A stretch of 64,000 bases of DNA from Agrobacterium pusense (lineage in GTDB: Bacteria; Pseudomonadota; Alphaproteobacteria; Rhizobiales; Rhizobiaceae): assembly GCF_900102105.1 (NCBI RefSeq), contig NZ_FNBB01000002.1, forward strand, positions 682,001 to 746,000, in the 5' to 3' direction. Every line of letters starts with the position of its first letter. The stretch's first letter is position 1. Made by a program: the position numbers and the translations under genes. This document shows, piece after piece, positions 46,360-54,139 of this stretch. A model generated the notes under the pieces. The model was given only the letters and a program-made list of their open reading frames with translations. It did no database searches and was not told the DNA's origin.

Positions 46360-46962
46360 ATGAGACTATCGATGAACGGCCAACGCCGCGCCCTCGTTCT
46401 AGCTCCGCTGTTTGCTGCAATGATGGCGGGCTGCGCGGGCGCGCCGAAGAACGATACCTTCGATCTCTCCGTCTCGCCGGCGGCGGTGACGCAGGGGCCG
46501 TCGCTGAAAAGCCGTCAGCTGCTGATTGCCGATCCGACCGCCCTGAAGGCGCTGGACAGCGAAAACATCGTGGTGCGGCTTTCGGGCTCGGAAGTGCAAT
46601 ATCTCGGCAATTCGCAGTGGAGCGACCGCCTGCCGCGTATGGTGCAATCCAAGCTCGTGGAAGCGTTCGAGGATACCGGCAAACTCGGCGGCGTCGGCAG
46701 GCCGGGGCAGGGGCTGGCGATCGATTATCAGGTCGTGAGCGATATCCGTGCCTTCGAGATCGATACGGCGAAGAACCTCGCCAATATCGAAATCTCGGTG
46801 AAGCTCCTCAACGACCGAAACGGCACGGTGAAGGCGCAGGAGGTGTTCCGTTCCAGCGCCCGCGTCAGCGGCTCAGGCAACGCCAATTTCGTGAAAGCAC
46901 TCGACCAGGCCTTTGCCGCCGCGACGCGCGAGATTGTGGCCTGGACGCTGAAGTCTCTCTGA
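46360..46962 (+). CDS. ABC-type transport auxiliary lipoprotein (PqiC/LetA-associated type)
   Basis: The 200-residue protein has a lipoprotein signal peptide with lipobox MMAGC near residue 26, so it should be anchored in the outer or inner membrane facing the periplasm. The core YDLS-like start (NDTFDLSVSPA), LIADPTALKALDSENIVVRL and the helix RLPRMVQSKLVEAFEDTGKL match the family of auxiliary lipoproteins that sit with MCE systems (PqiC domain). It is the last gene of the Mla-like operon, 15 bases after the MCE gene, and probably docks the transporter to the outer membrane. Confidence 0.85.
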   Translation: MRLSMNGQRRALVLAPLFAAMMAGCAGAPKNDTFDLSVSPAAVTQGPSLKSRQLLIADPTALKALDSENIVVRLSGSEVQYLGNSQWSDRLPRMVQSKLVEAFEDTGKLGGVGRPGQGLAIDYQVVSDIRAFEIDTAKNLANIEISVKLLNDRNGTVKAQEVFRSSARVSGSGNANFVKALDQAFAAATREIVAWTLKSL

Positions 46963-47021
46963 CGGTTGGTCCGTGCAGGCGCGGTGCCGGCACGGACGCT
47001 ATCGGTATTTTCCCGATCGTT

Positions 47022-47459
47022 TCAGGCGGCGTCCTGCTGCGACTTCCATTCCGGCAGGGGGAAGACGCGGTCGTAGCTCCAGTTGAAGACAAAAGCATAG
47101 ACCACGTAAAAAAGCGCGAAGGAGATATCCATCACCAGCGCGTGGGCAAGGCTGATATTCAGATACCAGGCGATGAAGGGCATCAGGACGATCAGCAGGC
47201 CGAGTTCGAACAGCACCGCGTGCCCGACCCGAATGGCGGGTGTCTTGAGCGTGGTGCCCTTCAGGCGCTGCATGGCGTGATCGAAGCCGAGATTATAGAC
47301 GTAATTCCAGATGGTCGCGAGCGTGGCGCTGACGAGGCCCACGACGCCGATATCCTCCATGGGCATGCCAAACAGCAATGCGCCGAGTGGAATGACCAGC
47401 AGAAGCCCGATGATCTCGAAACTGAGGGCGTGGCGGATACGATCTTGCAGGGAGCGCAT
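47022..47459 (-). CDS. PACE-family efflux transporter
   Basis: The 145-residue protein has four membrane helices arranged as two bacterial transmembrane-pair domains. The first contains RIRHALSFEIIGLLLVIPLG and ATIWNYVYNLGFD, the second RVGHAVLFELGLLIVLMPFI and FVVYAFVFNWSYDRVFP (read from FYVVYAF). The paired H-A-x-x-F-E and W-N-x-x-Y/FD signatures define PACE (chlorhexidine/diamine) efflux proteins such as AceI. Natural substrates may be short diamines. The gene stands alone, convergent with the Mla operon. Confidence 0.85.
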   Translation of the reverse strand: MRSLQDRIRHALSFEIIGLLLVIPLGALLFGMPMEDIGVVGLVSATLATIWNYVYNLGFDHAMQRLKGTTLKTPAIRVGHAVLFELGLLIVLMPFIAWYLNISLAHALVMDISFALFYVVYAFVFNWSYDRVFPLPEWKSQQDAA

Positions 47460-47669
47460 TCTATTCTCCGGTTTGTGACCGGGCCGTCCCGCATGCTGTC
47501 GCCGATGTGGCCGAGGTCGTCCTCGCGCCTGGTCATATATAGCTTTCGGGCGGATTTTTCAAGCATGGGGGACTTGGGGAGTGTTCCGCCTGCTTCGTCT
47601 CGCCGCCGCGGAAGAAAAAACAGGCGGCGACACGTTCATTCTTTCGACTGCACCAACGAAACCGTGATC

Positions 47670-47694
47670 GGAACAAGACCAGTGCATTTTCGTT
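47670..47694 (+). promoter_or_regulatory. EcfG/RpoE2-type promoter for the 52-residue gene
   Basis: GGAAC (47670-47674) and CGTT (47691-47694) are separated by exactly 16 bases, the consensus of the general-stress sigma factor EcfG. The small gene starts 25 bases downstream. Confidence 0.65.
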
Positions 47695-47718
47695 ATCGCT
47701 TACGGAAGGAGTCGTGCA

Positions 47719-47877
47719 ATGCAGCAGAATTCCCTCGAAGGAAGAACGATCAAGGCCGCCAACCAGGCGAAGGTTTCGACTTACACGCCAAGCCTGATTT
47801 CCCTCAAGGGAAGTTACGTGGCGATGATATTTCGCAGACCGCTTTGCGGAAATCCGCTGGATCTGCGGAAGAAATAA
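47719..47877 (+). CDS. 52-residue small protein with an EcfG-like promoter
   Basis: The frame encodes 52 residues starting MQQNSLEGRTIKAANQAKVS and ending with a basic tail (NPLDLRKK). A strong GGAAGGAG site lies eight bases before the ATG, and a consensus EcfG promoter lies at 47670-47694. The product is polar and basic with no membrane helix or known motif. General stress induction is inferred from the promoter alone. No family is recognised. Confidence 0.6.
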   Translation: MQQNSLEGRTIKAANQAKVSTYTPSLISLKGSYVAMIFRRPLCGNPLDLRKK

Positions 47878-48025
47878 CAAAGCACGGCCAGTTCTGGCGC
47901 ACCATTCGCATATCGAAACGACGACTGCCGACGTTAAGTTTATAAGGTGTCTCTAAAGTGTGATTTTCAATCCGGTTCGTCTCCACCTAGACTGGAGATT
48001 GCCATAAAAGCGAAGGGAGAATGAC

Positions 48026-48277
48026 ATGAAATCAGTTCTCATTATCGCCGCTGTCTTTGGTTTTTCCGCCAGCGCAGCGCTTGCGGAATGCGCGGGTCAT
48101 GAAAAGATCAACGCTTCCGTCCCTGCCGTCGACCGCGAATTCAAAACCGCAAGCATCGTTCCGCCGACGGAACCGGCTGACAAGCCCGTCGTCATCCTGA
48201 AAAAGACCGATCGCCTTCCCGCCGCGGCGGTTGCCACGACCGGCGAGCCCGAAGCCGCAATGCAACGCATGCAATAA
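48026..48277 (+). CDS. Small exported protein of unknown function
   Basis: The 83-residue product has a signal peptide (MKSVLIIAAVFGFSASAALA, cut before ECAGH), giving a mature protein of about 63 residues rich in Pro, Ala, Lys and Thr. AAGGGAGA lies seven bases before the ATG. A strong terminator follows at 48304-48340, so it is a monocistronic small periplasmic or secreted protein. No family is recognised. Confidence 0.7.
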   Translation: MKSVLIIAAVFGFSASAALAECAGHEKINASVPAVDREFKTASIVPPTEPADKPVVILKKTDRLPAAAVATTGEPEAAMQRMQ

Positions 48278-48303
48278 GACAGGACCATGATCTCTTCATT
48301 CTG

Positions 48304-48340
48304 AAAATCCCGTGCGCGATGTGATCCGCACGGGATTTTT
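48304..48340 (+). terminator. Terminator of the small exported protein gene
   Basis: AAATCCCGTGCG and CGCACGGGATTT form a perfect 12-bp stem around a loop of about ten bases, followed by TTTT. It could also serve leftward transcripts. Confidence 0.85.
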
Positions 48341-48408
48341 CATTACCTGGCTGCGTCGCGCCGCCGCCGTTTTGCAGCGTTTGAACGTCACCAGAAAGGC
48401 AGACAGCC

Positions 48409-48597
48409 TCAGCTGTCGAGCTTCAGCGACAATTGCCGCGGTCCTTCGCTCTTCTTGAGCACGTAAAGCGGCCGGGTGATGATGACCTCGGTGCGCCGCT
48501 GCAATTCGCGCCGGCGTTCCAGCGCGCGCTCGCGCATGTCACGGGAACGGGCCACGACGGTGAGGGCATTTTCTATGGTTGCGTCTGCTGTGTTCAT
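48409..48597 (-). CDS. 62-residue basic protein behind a LexA-like box
   Basis: The 62-residue product starts MNTADATIENALTVVARSRD and has a central, very arginine-rich helix (MRERALERRRELQRR), then VIITRPLYVLKKSEGPRQLS. It has no membrane helix and no recognised family; the basic helix could bind DNA or RNA. GGAGG lies six bases before the ATG, and a GAAC-N7-GAAC box (48614-48628) lies only 17 bases upstream of the start. In alphaproteobacteria this is the LexA operator, so the gene is a candidate member of the DNA-damage regulon. Confidence 0.7.
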   Translation of the reverse strand: MNTADATIENALTVVARSRDMRERALERRRELQRRTEVIITRPLYVLKKSEGPRQLSLKLDS

Positions 48598-48613
48598 CGC
48601 TGACCTCCATAAT

Positions 48614-48628
48614 GTTCACTATATGTTC
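48614..48628 (-). promoter_or_regulatory. LexA-like SOS box (GAAC-N7-GAAC) at a small gene
   Basis: On the minus strand GAAC (48628-48625), ATATAGT, GAAC (48617-48614) matches the alphaproteobacterial LexA operator and covers the region between a TTGACA-like element (about 48648-48653) and the ATG at 48597, so a bound repressor would block initiation. Confidence 0.6.
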
Positions 48629-48860
48629 TCATTATTGGCCGCTTGTGTCAACACTAAGGCAGGCTGTCAGCGCCATTCCGACATTGCTGGGTAAACAGGG
48701 GCGTATCACGTGGCAGCGGGCGTGGGGCCCGGCACGGCTCCGCAAGGCGCATCATGCGCCTGCGGTGGAGACGTTTAGCCTACGCCAGCCTGGGGATCGG
48801 TGTGTGGGGATAAATATCAGAAGTACCCGGGCGCTGATCCGCCCCGGCGGCAGGGTGCAT

Positions 48861-49085
48861 TCAGGAGTGGGGGCGTTGGTCCGGCGCTGGGAGCGTCGAT
48901 AACATATCGGTGAGATGTTCGCTGGCGAGCGCCACGATGGCGAGTGCGGCCTGCTGGCGGTTCCAGCCGGCATGTTCGGCTTTTTCAATGAGCCCCTGAA
49001 TGGAGGGTTCCAGTGCAAACTGGCACTCGGCCTGATAGTCCATGGTGTCGATCGAAAGCGACGGGGAATTGATTGCGGCCCGCAT
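48861..49085 (-). CDS. 74-residue protein of unknown function
   Basis: The ATG at 49085 has AGGGAGA nine bases upstream and gives 74 residues, starting MRAAINSPSLSIDTMDYQAE. The central part (FALEPSIQGLIEKAEHAGWN) and RQQAALAIVALASEHLTDML look like two amphipathic helices of a small soluble protein. No motif or family is recognised. It shares strand with the neighbouring small genes but has a separate ribosome site and large gaps on both sides. Confidence 0.6.
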   Translation of the reverse strand: MRAAINSPSLSIDTMDYQAECQFALEPSIQGLIEKAEHAGWNRQQAALAIVALASEHLTDMLSTLPAPDQRPHS

Positions 49086-49287
49086 CGTTTGGTCTCCCTG
49101 TTTTCCGTCATGTCCTTCAAACGCGAAACGCAAATTGGAACATGCACATTCAGAGGCCGGTGATACCGGATATGCCCCGCAGGGCCCGATATCACTGGCA
49201 GCGAATCCCCCAGCAGGCGGGAGTTAACGGCAAGTGCCTGTCGCTGTCAACGAATGCCCGGTAGCGATGAGGCGGGGATGCGCTTTT

Positions 49288-49527
49288 TCAGAGGCTTCGG
49301 TTGCGGAAGGGTTTTCGTCTCCAGATCAGCAGAGCCATGACATAAAGCGCGAAAAGGACGAACCATGTGACCGGAAGCACCATGAAAAGCGCCGCGAAAG
49401 CACAGCTTCCCTCGAAACAGGAGCCGAGGAGCCCGGAATCGGCAAGGGCTGCCGATAATAAAAACGCACATACCCCGCTCCCGACCGCGCCGAGGACGAA
49501 CAGCAATATGGTGATGAGTAATCTCAT
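49288..49527 (-). CDS. Small two-helix membrane protein
   Basis: The product is 79 residues from the ATG at 49527 (83 from the ATG at 49539), starting MRLLITILLFVLGAVGSGVC. Two hydrophobic helices (about 3-28 and 43-70, the second MVLPVTWFVLFALYVMALLI) are joined by a short loop with two cysteines (LLGSCFEGSCAF), and the tail is basic (WRRKPFRNRSL). No family is recognised. Start choice is uncertain. Confidence 0.6.
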   Translation of the reverse strand: MRLLITILLFVLGAVGSGVCAFLLSAALADSGLLGSCFEGSCAFAALFMVLPVTWFVLFALYVMALLIWRRKPFRNRSL

Positions 49528-49539
49528 AATCTCGATCAT

Positions 49540-49941
49540 AGGGATGATTGAGACAGCTTTGCGGAAGTAACGTCACCGCAACGCCGAGAATCGCGCTTTC
49601 GTCCGCTTCATCGCAAGATTTTGAAGAGGCATCCCGGGATCGTTGGTTGCCTCGACGCAGCATGACTGAAAAACCGCCCGGGGATTATGTCAATTTCCTT
49701 TCTGTGGCGCGGTTTTAACGTATATCTTGATTAATGGTGGTATATTTTGTAATATATTGTGTAATATAAATATTATTGTGATGGATTTGAGAAAGTTCAT
49801 TAGTATTTTTGCTTCATAATTTTGTATCTAGGTTAGGCGATATATCCCATTTTTATTTCATTGATATTTTAACCATCACTTACTGACAAGCGGCACGGGC
49901 TCACCATCCTGCGGCTGTTTCGCGAGGAAAGGATAGCAAAT
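49540..49941. other. AT-rich intergenic island
   Basis: No gene is seen. Between about 49715 and 49880 the base composition drops sharply (for example GTAATATATTGTGTAATATA near 49750), standing out from the roughly 60% GC surroundings. It contains many possible -10 elements and could be a promoter region, a bent-DNA site or a remnant of foreign DNA. Confidence 0.5.
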
Positions 49942-50385
49942 TTGTTCATTCTTTCATTCCCGGCTTGCCCGACCGGCAAGCTCTCGGGCCTTGTGGCCTG
50001 CGCCATCGTGCTGACAGGTTTCCTGACGCAGGCTTCCGCTCAGTCGCGCGCCTGCAACGACCCTACGCCTGTCGGCAATCTCAACGAAATGTTCGATGCC
50101 ATCTTCGCCTGCTGGGCGCCGCCGGAGGACACGGAGGGACTGGTGGTGACGCTGCAGTTCATTTTGCACAAGGACGGAAGGATAAGGGACAAGGTGGTGG
50201 TGATTGCCGCGCGCCCGCAGGAGGATAGTCCAAGACGCAGGGCCTTCATCGAATCCGCCATCGAGGCGGTAAGGCGGGCGGCACCTGTTCCCTTTACCGA
50301 GCAGTTTGGAAGCCGTATCGCCGGCCGGCCGCTGGCGCCGCGTTTTGTCGGTGTAAAAGAGCCTGTGCCGACGCTGGAACTTTAG
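49942..50385 (+). CDS. Exported TolA/TonB C-terminal-like protein
   Basis: The 147-residue product starts at a TTG (49942) about eight bases after GAGGAAAGGA. An N-terminal signal segment (SGLVACAIVLTGFLTQASAQ) is cut near residue 34. The mature part resembles the TolA/TonB C-terminal fold: EGLVVTLQFILHKDGRIRDK, VVIAARPQEDSPRRRAF and SAIEAVRRAAPVPF. Unlike TolA it has no long helical domain and no membrane anchor after cleavage, so it would be a free periplasmic domain. The function is unknown. Confidence 0.65.
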   Translation: MFILSFPACPTGKLSGLVACAIVLTGFLTQASAQSRACNDPTPVGNLNEMFDAIFACWAPPEDTEGLVVTLQFILHKDGRIRDKVVVIAARPQEDSPRRRAFIESAIEAVRRAAPVPFTEQFGSRIAGRPLAPRFVGVKEPVPTLEL

Positions 50386-50549
50386 AGGAGGTCAGGCGAA
50401 AACACGCGCGCCGCTTCGAGCGCTGGCGTCGTGACTGCCGGCAGCAAATTTACTGCTATCGCGCGGAATGCCAGACCTAAGACGAGGCTTCCGAATCTCA
50501 CGCGATGCTTCAATCCGGCATCGCAACGTCTTGTCATTATGGAGAAATT

Positions 50550-50625
<76 letters not shown>

Positions 50626-50780
50626 GACCGGCACCGTGTGGCGGTGTGAGGGGGCGTATAAAGGGGAAGTTTGGGCTTGTCCAGCGCGTAAATGAAATTT
50701 CTTCGATTTTTGTGACGAAAAAATTTCGGCCGCGCTGGAAAAGCCTGGAAATACGGGGTTTTACGGATTTTTTCTTTTCG

Positions 50781-51035
50781 TCATCCGCGCCTGAACGCCC
50801 GCCCGATAAAGATGAGGATGCAAGCGCCGATGAAGCCGGCGATCAAATATCCCAGCCAGCCGGTCAAAACGATTCCGAAGACCGAAAGGATGGCGTTGGC
50901 GATGATGGCGCCGACGATTCCGAGAAGGATGTTCATGAAAACACCCATATTGCTTTTCATGAATTGTTCGGCGAGCCACCCCGCGACGCCACCGATGATG
51001 ATGGCTGCAATCCAGCCAATGCCAGCAGATTCCAT
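50781..51035 (-). CDS. GlsB/YeaQ/YmgE-family membrane protein
   Basis: The 84-residue product is a transglycosylase-associated (GlsB/YeaQ/YmgE) protein with three membrane helices: IGWIAAIIIGGVAGWLAEQF, GVFMNILLGIVGAIIANAIL and LGYLIAGFIGACILIFIGRA. The glycine patterns G-x-x-A-G-W-L-A and N-I-L-L-G-I-V-G-A are diagnostic. GGAGG lies seven bases before the ATG at 51035. Members are often induced by envelope or acid stress. It is a single gene. Confidence 0.9.
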   Translation of the reverse strand: MESAGIGWIAAIIIGGVAGWLAEQFMKSNMGVFMNILLGIVGAIIANAILSVFGIVLTGWLGYLIAGFIGACILIFIGRAFRRG

Positions 51036-51172
51036 GATTTCCTCCCATGTTTGCTGCACGATCAAAGGTGATGATTCGCGCGGGGAAAAGCAAGGTAAAC
51101 TCCTGAAAACCTCGCTTCATGCGGGTGGTTTTCCGCGCTGCAGGCGCTAAATAGCCTGATGCGGTGCAAGAG

Positions 51173-53791
51173 ATGAAAGGCGTGGATGTGCGGTTGATGT
51201 TTGGCGGATGGATGAGCGGCAGGCGGGTGCTTCACAAGCGGGCGGGCCGTGGCCGGCGTAGCGGCGGACTTGCCGCCTTTCTGGTTGCGATTTTTGCGCT
51301 TTTCAGCGTCTTGAGCGTTGCGCCTGTCTCGGCGCAGGAGGCGACGACGCCCACGGCGCCGGGCGCCATCCAGCCCTCGACCATCGAGCAGGCAAAAGCC
51401 GATCTGGAAAAATGGAAATCGGATCTGGCGTTTATTTCGGGACAGGTGGAGGCAGGCGGACGCGATGACGCCCAGCTTGTCGATCTCAAGGGGCGGGCGG
51501 ACGGTATCGCCGCCGATGCTGCCGCAACCAACACCAAGCTTCGCGCGCGACTGGACCAGATCAAGACCCGGCTGGATGCACTGGGTGCCGCGCCCGGCGA
51601 AGGGCAGCCTCCGGAAGCCGACATGGTGACGGACGAGCGTAACCGGCTGACGGCGGAACGCGGCGAAGTGAATGCCGTGGCCGGCGAGGTGGAGGCCACG
51701 GCCAATAATGCCGCACAAATTTCCAACAATATAACAGCCGTCCGCCGGGCGCTGTTTGCCGCAACGCTGTTCAAGCGAACGGAAGTCTCCGCCGAGACGC
51801 TCGGTGATGCCTCGTCCGCCTTCCTGACGGAACTCACCAACCTCAACAATGCCTTCAGCAGCTGGGCAGCCTATGTATGGAATTACAAGCGGCTGCCGAT
51901 GTTCGGGGCGGTGACGCTGTCGATCATGGCCGCATTGCTGTTTCTGGTTGGCGGCTACCGTCTTTTCGGCAGTCGTATGGAGCGGCGCGCCTTCACGGGG
52001 GCACCATCCTATTTGAGACGGCTATCGGTGGCCTTCTGGTCCACCATGGTGCAGTCGCTGTCGCTGTTCCTGTTTCTGCTGACGTCGGCGTTTTTCCTTG
52101 ATAATTTCAACGTGTTGCGGTCCGACATCGCGCCGATCCTGTTCGGCGCCATGGCGGTCACGGGCTTCGTTTATTTCGTGTCGCGGCTGAGCTATGCGAT
52201 CTTTGCGCCGACGCAGCCGGAATGGCGCCTGCTGAAGGTTTCCAATCGCGGCGCACATCAGCTGTCCTCGGCCGTGCTTTTGATGGCGCTGGTGAATGGT
52301 CTCGATTATCTGTTCGGCACCATCAGCGAGACACTTTATTCGCCGCTTATCGTCACCGTCGCCAAGAGTTTCGTCGCCTCGATCATCATCGGCCTCATTC
52401 TGCTCGCCGTATCGTTCCTGAGGCCGGTGATCGGCGAGGGGCAGGATTACGAGACCGGCAACCAGCGCCTGCCGCGCTGGCTCGTCATTCTGCTGCGCAT
52501 CGGCGGCCTCGTTCTCATCGGCGCGTGCCTGACGGGTTATGTCGGTCTTGCGCGCTTCCTCGCCACGCAGATCGTTGCGACAGGCGCGGTGCTGGCCACC
52601 ATGTATATCGGCATTCTCTCAGGCAAGGCCATTTCCCGGCAGGGCGCCTTCGCCGAATCGCTCGTCGGCCGTTACCTTGCCCGCCGTTATGGCCTTGGAC
52701 CCGTGCCGCTCGATCAGGCCGGGCTTGTGGCGGGGCTTGGCATCTATGCCGTGGCCTTGACCTTCGGTGTGCCGCTCATCCTGTTTTCCTGGGGCTTCCA
52801 GCCCGGCGATATAGAAAGCTGGGCTTATCGCCTGCTGACGGGCATCACCGTCGGCAATGCCTCGATCTCGCTGATCGGCATTTTCGGCGGCATTCTCGTC
52901 TTCGCCATCGGTTATATCATCACGCGCTGGTTCCAGAAGTGGCTGGACAGCAACGTCATGGCGCGCGGCCAGGTGGATGCCGGCGTACGCAACTCCGTCA
53001 AGACAGGCATCGGATATCTCGGCATTGCGGTTGCGGCCATTTTCGGCGTGTCTTCCGCCGGCCTCAACCTCTCCAGTCTGGCGCTGGTCGCTTCCGCCCT
53101 TTCGGTCGGTATCGGTTTCGGCTTGCAGAATATCGTGTCGAACTTCGTCTCCGGCCTCATCCTGCTGGTGGAGCGCCCGTTCAAGGTTGGCGACTGGGTG
53201 GTGACGGGAACGACCGAAGGCACGGTCAAGCGGCTTTCGGTGCGCGCCACGGAAATCGAGACCTTCCGCGGCCAATCGATCATCGTGCCGAATTCCGAAT
53301 TCATCAATTCCTCCGTTGGTAACTGGACGCACCGCAACCGCATCATGCGCGCTGAAATACCGGTCTCCGTTGCCTATGATTCCGACCCGCAGCGGGTCAT
53401 GGACATTCTGCTTGAGCTGGTGCGCGCCCAGCCGCCGGTATTGCGCAATCCCGAGCCGCATGTGGAATTCCTCCGTTTCGGCGACTTTTCGCTGGATTTC
53501 GAACTGCGCTTCCATCTCGCAGACCTCTCGAATGGGCTTGCCGTGAAGAACTCCCTGAGGATCGCCATTCTCCAGCGCTTCCGCGAGGAGGGCATCGCCA
53601 TCCCGTTCCCGCAACGCAACCTCAACATCCACGTGGAAGGCGACGCCAATCCGCAGATGCTGGCAGCCCTGCTTTCGGAGGAGGGCGACAAGGCGGTGGT
53701 GGCCCATACGGGCGCCGCATCGCCAGAGAAAGAGGCGCCGAAAAACGACAAGGCGACAGAGCCGAAGGAGAAACCCGGCGCGAAAGCGTAG
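51173..53791 (+). CDS. Large MscS-family mechanosensitive channel with a DUF3772 domain
   Basis: The product of about 872 residues has a signal-like N-terminus (GGLAAFLVAIFALFSVLSVA, cut near SAQ). A periplasmic helical DUF3772-type domain (about 50-240) is followed by roughly ten membrane helices and the MscS core (about 610-700; NLSSLALVASALSVGIGFGL, QNIVSNFVSGLILLVERPFK). The cytoplasmic domain includes GQSIIVPNSEFINSSVGNWT. It resembles MscK/YbdG-like giants and should open under osmotic down-shock. The C-terminal tail is charged and low-complexity (EKEAPKNDKATEPKEK). A GTG at 51164 is an alternative start. Confidence 0.88.
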   Translation: MKGVDVRLMFGGWMSGRRVLHKRAGRGRRSGGLAAFLVAIFALFSVLSVAPVSAQEATTPTAPGAIQPSTIEQAKADLEKWKSDLAFISGQVEAGGRDDAQLVDLKGRADGIAADAAATNTKLRARLDQIKTRLDALGAAPGEGQPPEADMVTDERNRLTAERGEVNAVAGEVEATANNAAQISNNITAVRRALFAATLFKRTEVSAETLGDASSAFLTELTNLNNAFSSWAAYVWNYKRLPMFGAVTLSIMAALLFLVGGYRLFGSRMERRAFTGAPSYLRRLSVAFWSTMVQSLSLFLFLLTSAFFLDNFNVLRSDIAPILFGAMAVTGFVYFVSRLSYAIFAPTQPEWRLLKVSNRGAHQLSSAVLLMALVNGLDYLFGTISETLYSPLIVTVAKSFVASIIIGLILLAVSFLRPVIGEGQDYETGNQRLPRWLVILLRIGGLVLIGACLTGYVGLARFLATQIVATGAVLATMYIGILSGKAISRQGAFAESLVGRYLARRYGLGPVPLDQAGLVAGLGIYAVALTFGVPLILFSWGFQPGDIESWAYRLLTGITVGNASISLIGIFGGILVFAIGYIITRWFQKWLDSNVMARGQVDAGVRNSVKTGIGYLGIAVAAIFGVSSAGLNLSSLALVASALSVGIGFGLQNIVSNFVSGLILLVERPFKVGDWVVTGTTEGTVKRLSVRATEIETFRGQSIIVPNSEFINSSVGNWTHRNRIMRAEIPVSVAYDSDPQRVMDILLELVRAQPPVLRNPEPHVEFLRFGDFSLDFELRFHLADLSNGLAVKNSLRIAILQRFREEGIAIPFPQRNLNIHVEGDANPQMLAALLSEEGDKAVVAHTGAASPEKEAPKNDKATEPKEKPGAKA

Positions 53792-54139
53792 ATCGCTGTT
53801 GATCGCGGACATTGAGTTCCGGCCAGTGGGCTCGCCGGTTTTCCCCTTCTCCCCGGCAGCGAGAAAGGTCGCGGCAGCGGGTTGAGGGGGCGCGCTCTGC
53901 GGAGTCCGGCAACGTTGCCCCTCATCCGATCCTCCGCGCCAGCTTCTCTCCGGCGGGAGAAGAAAAGAGCGGCAAAGCTGTGCAACGTTCGTCCGGCACG
54001 CTCCGCAATTTCTTCCCTGTCGCAGCACCCTATGGCCATGTCGCAATCAGGCGGCTGAACAACCCGCAAGCGCTTCATATTCCTCCCATCCAAAGCTGGC
54101 GGAATAAGGCAAAGCCAGCGCTTTTCAGGGGTTCTGTAA
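53792..54139. repeat. Intergenic region with a diverged mosaic repeat
   Basis: Positions about 53845-53965 hold a diverged copy of the TTCTCCCC mosaic repeat (CCTTCTCCCCGGCAGCGAGA at the left, GCTTCTCTCCGGCGGGAGAA at the right). The remaining DNA up to 54139 should contain the promoter of the dehydrogenase gene. No coding frame is supported. Confidence 0.55.
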
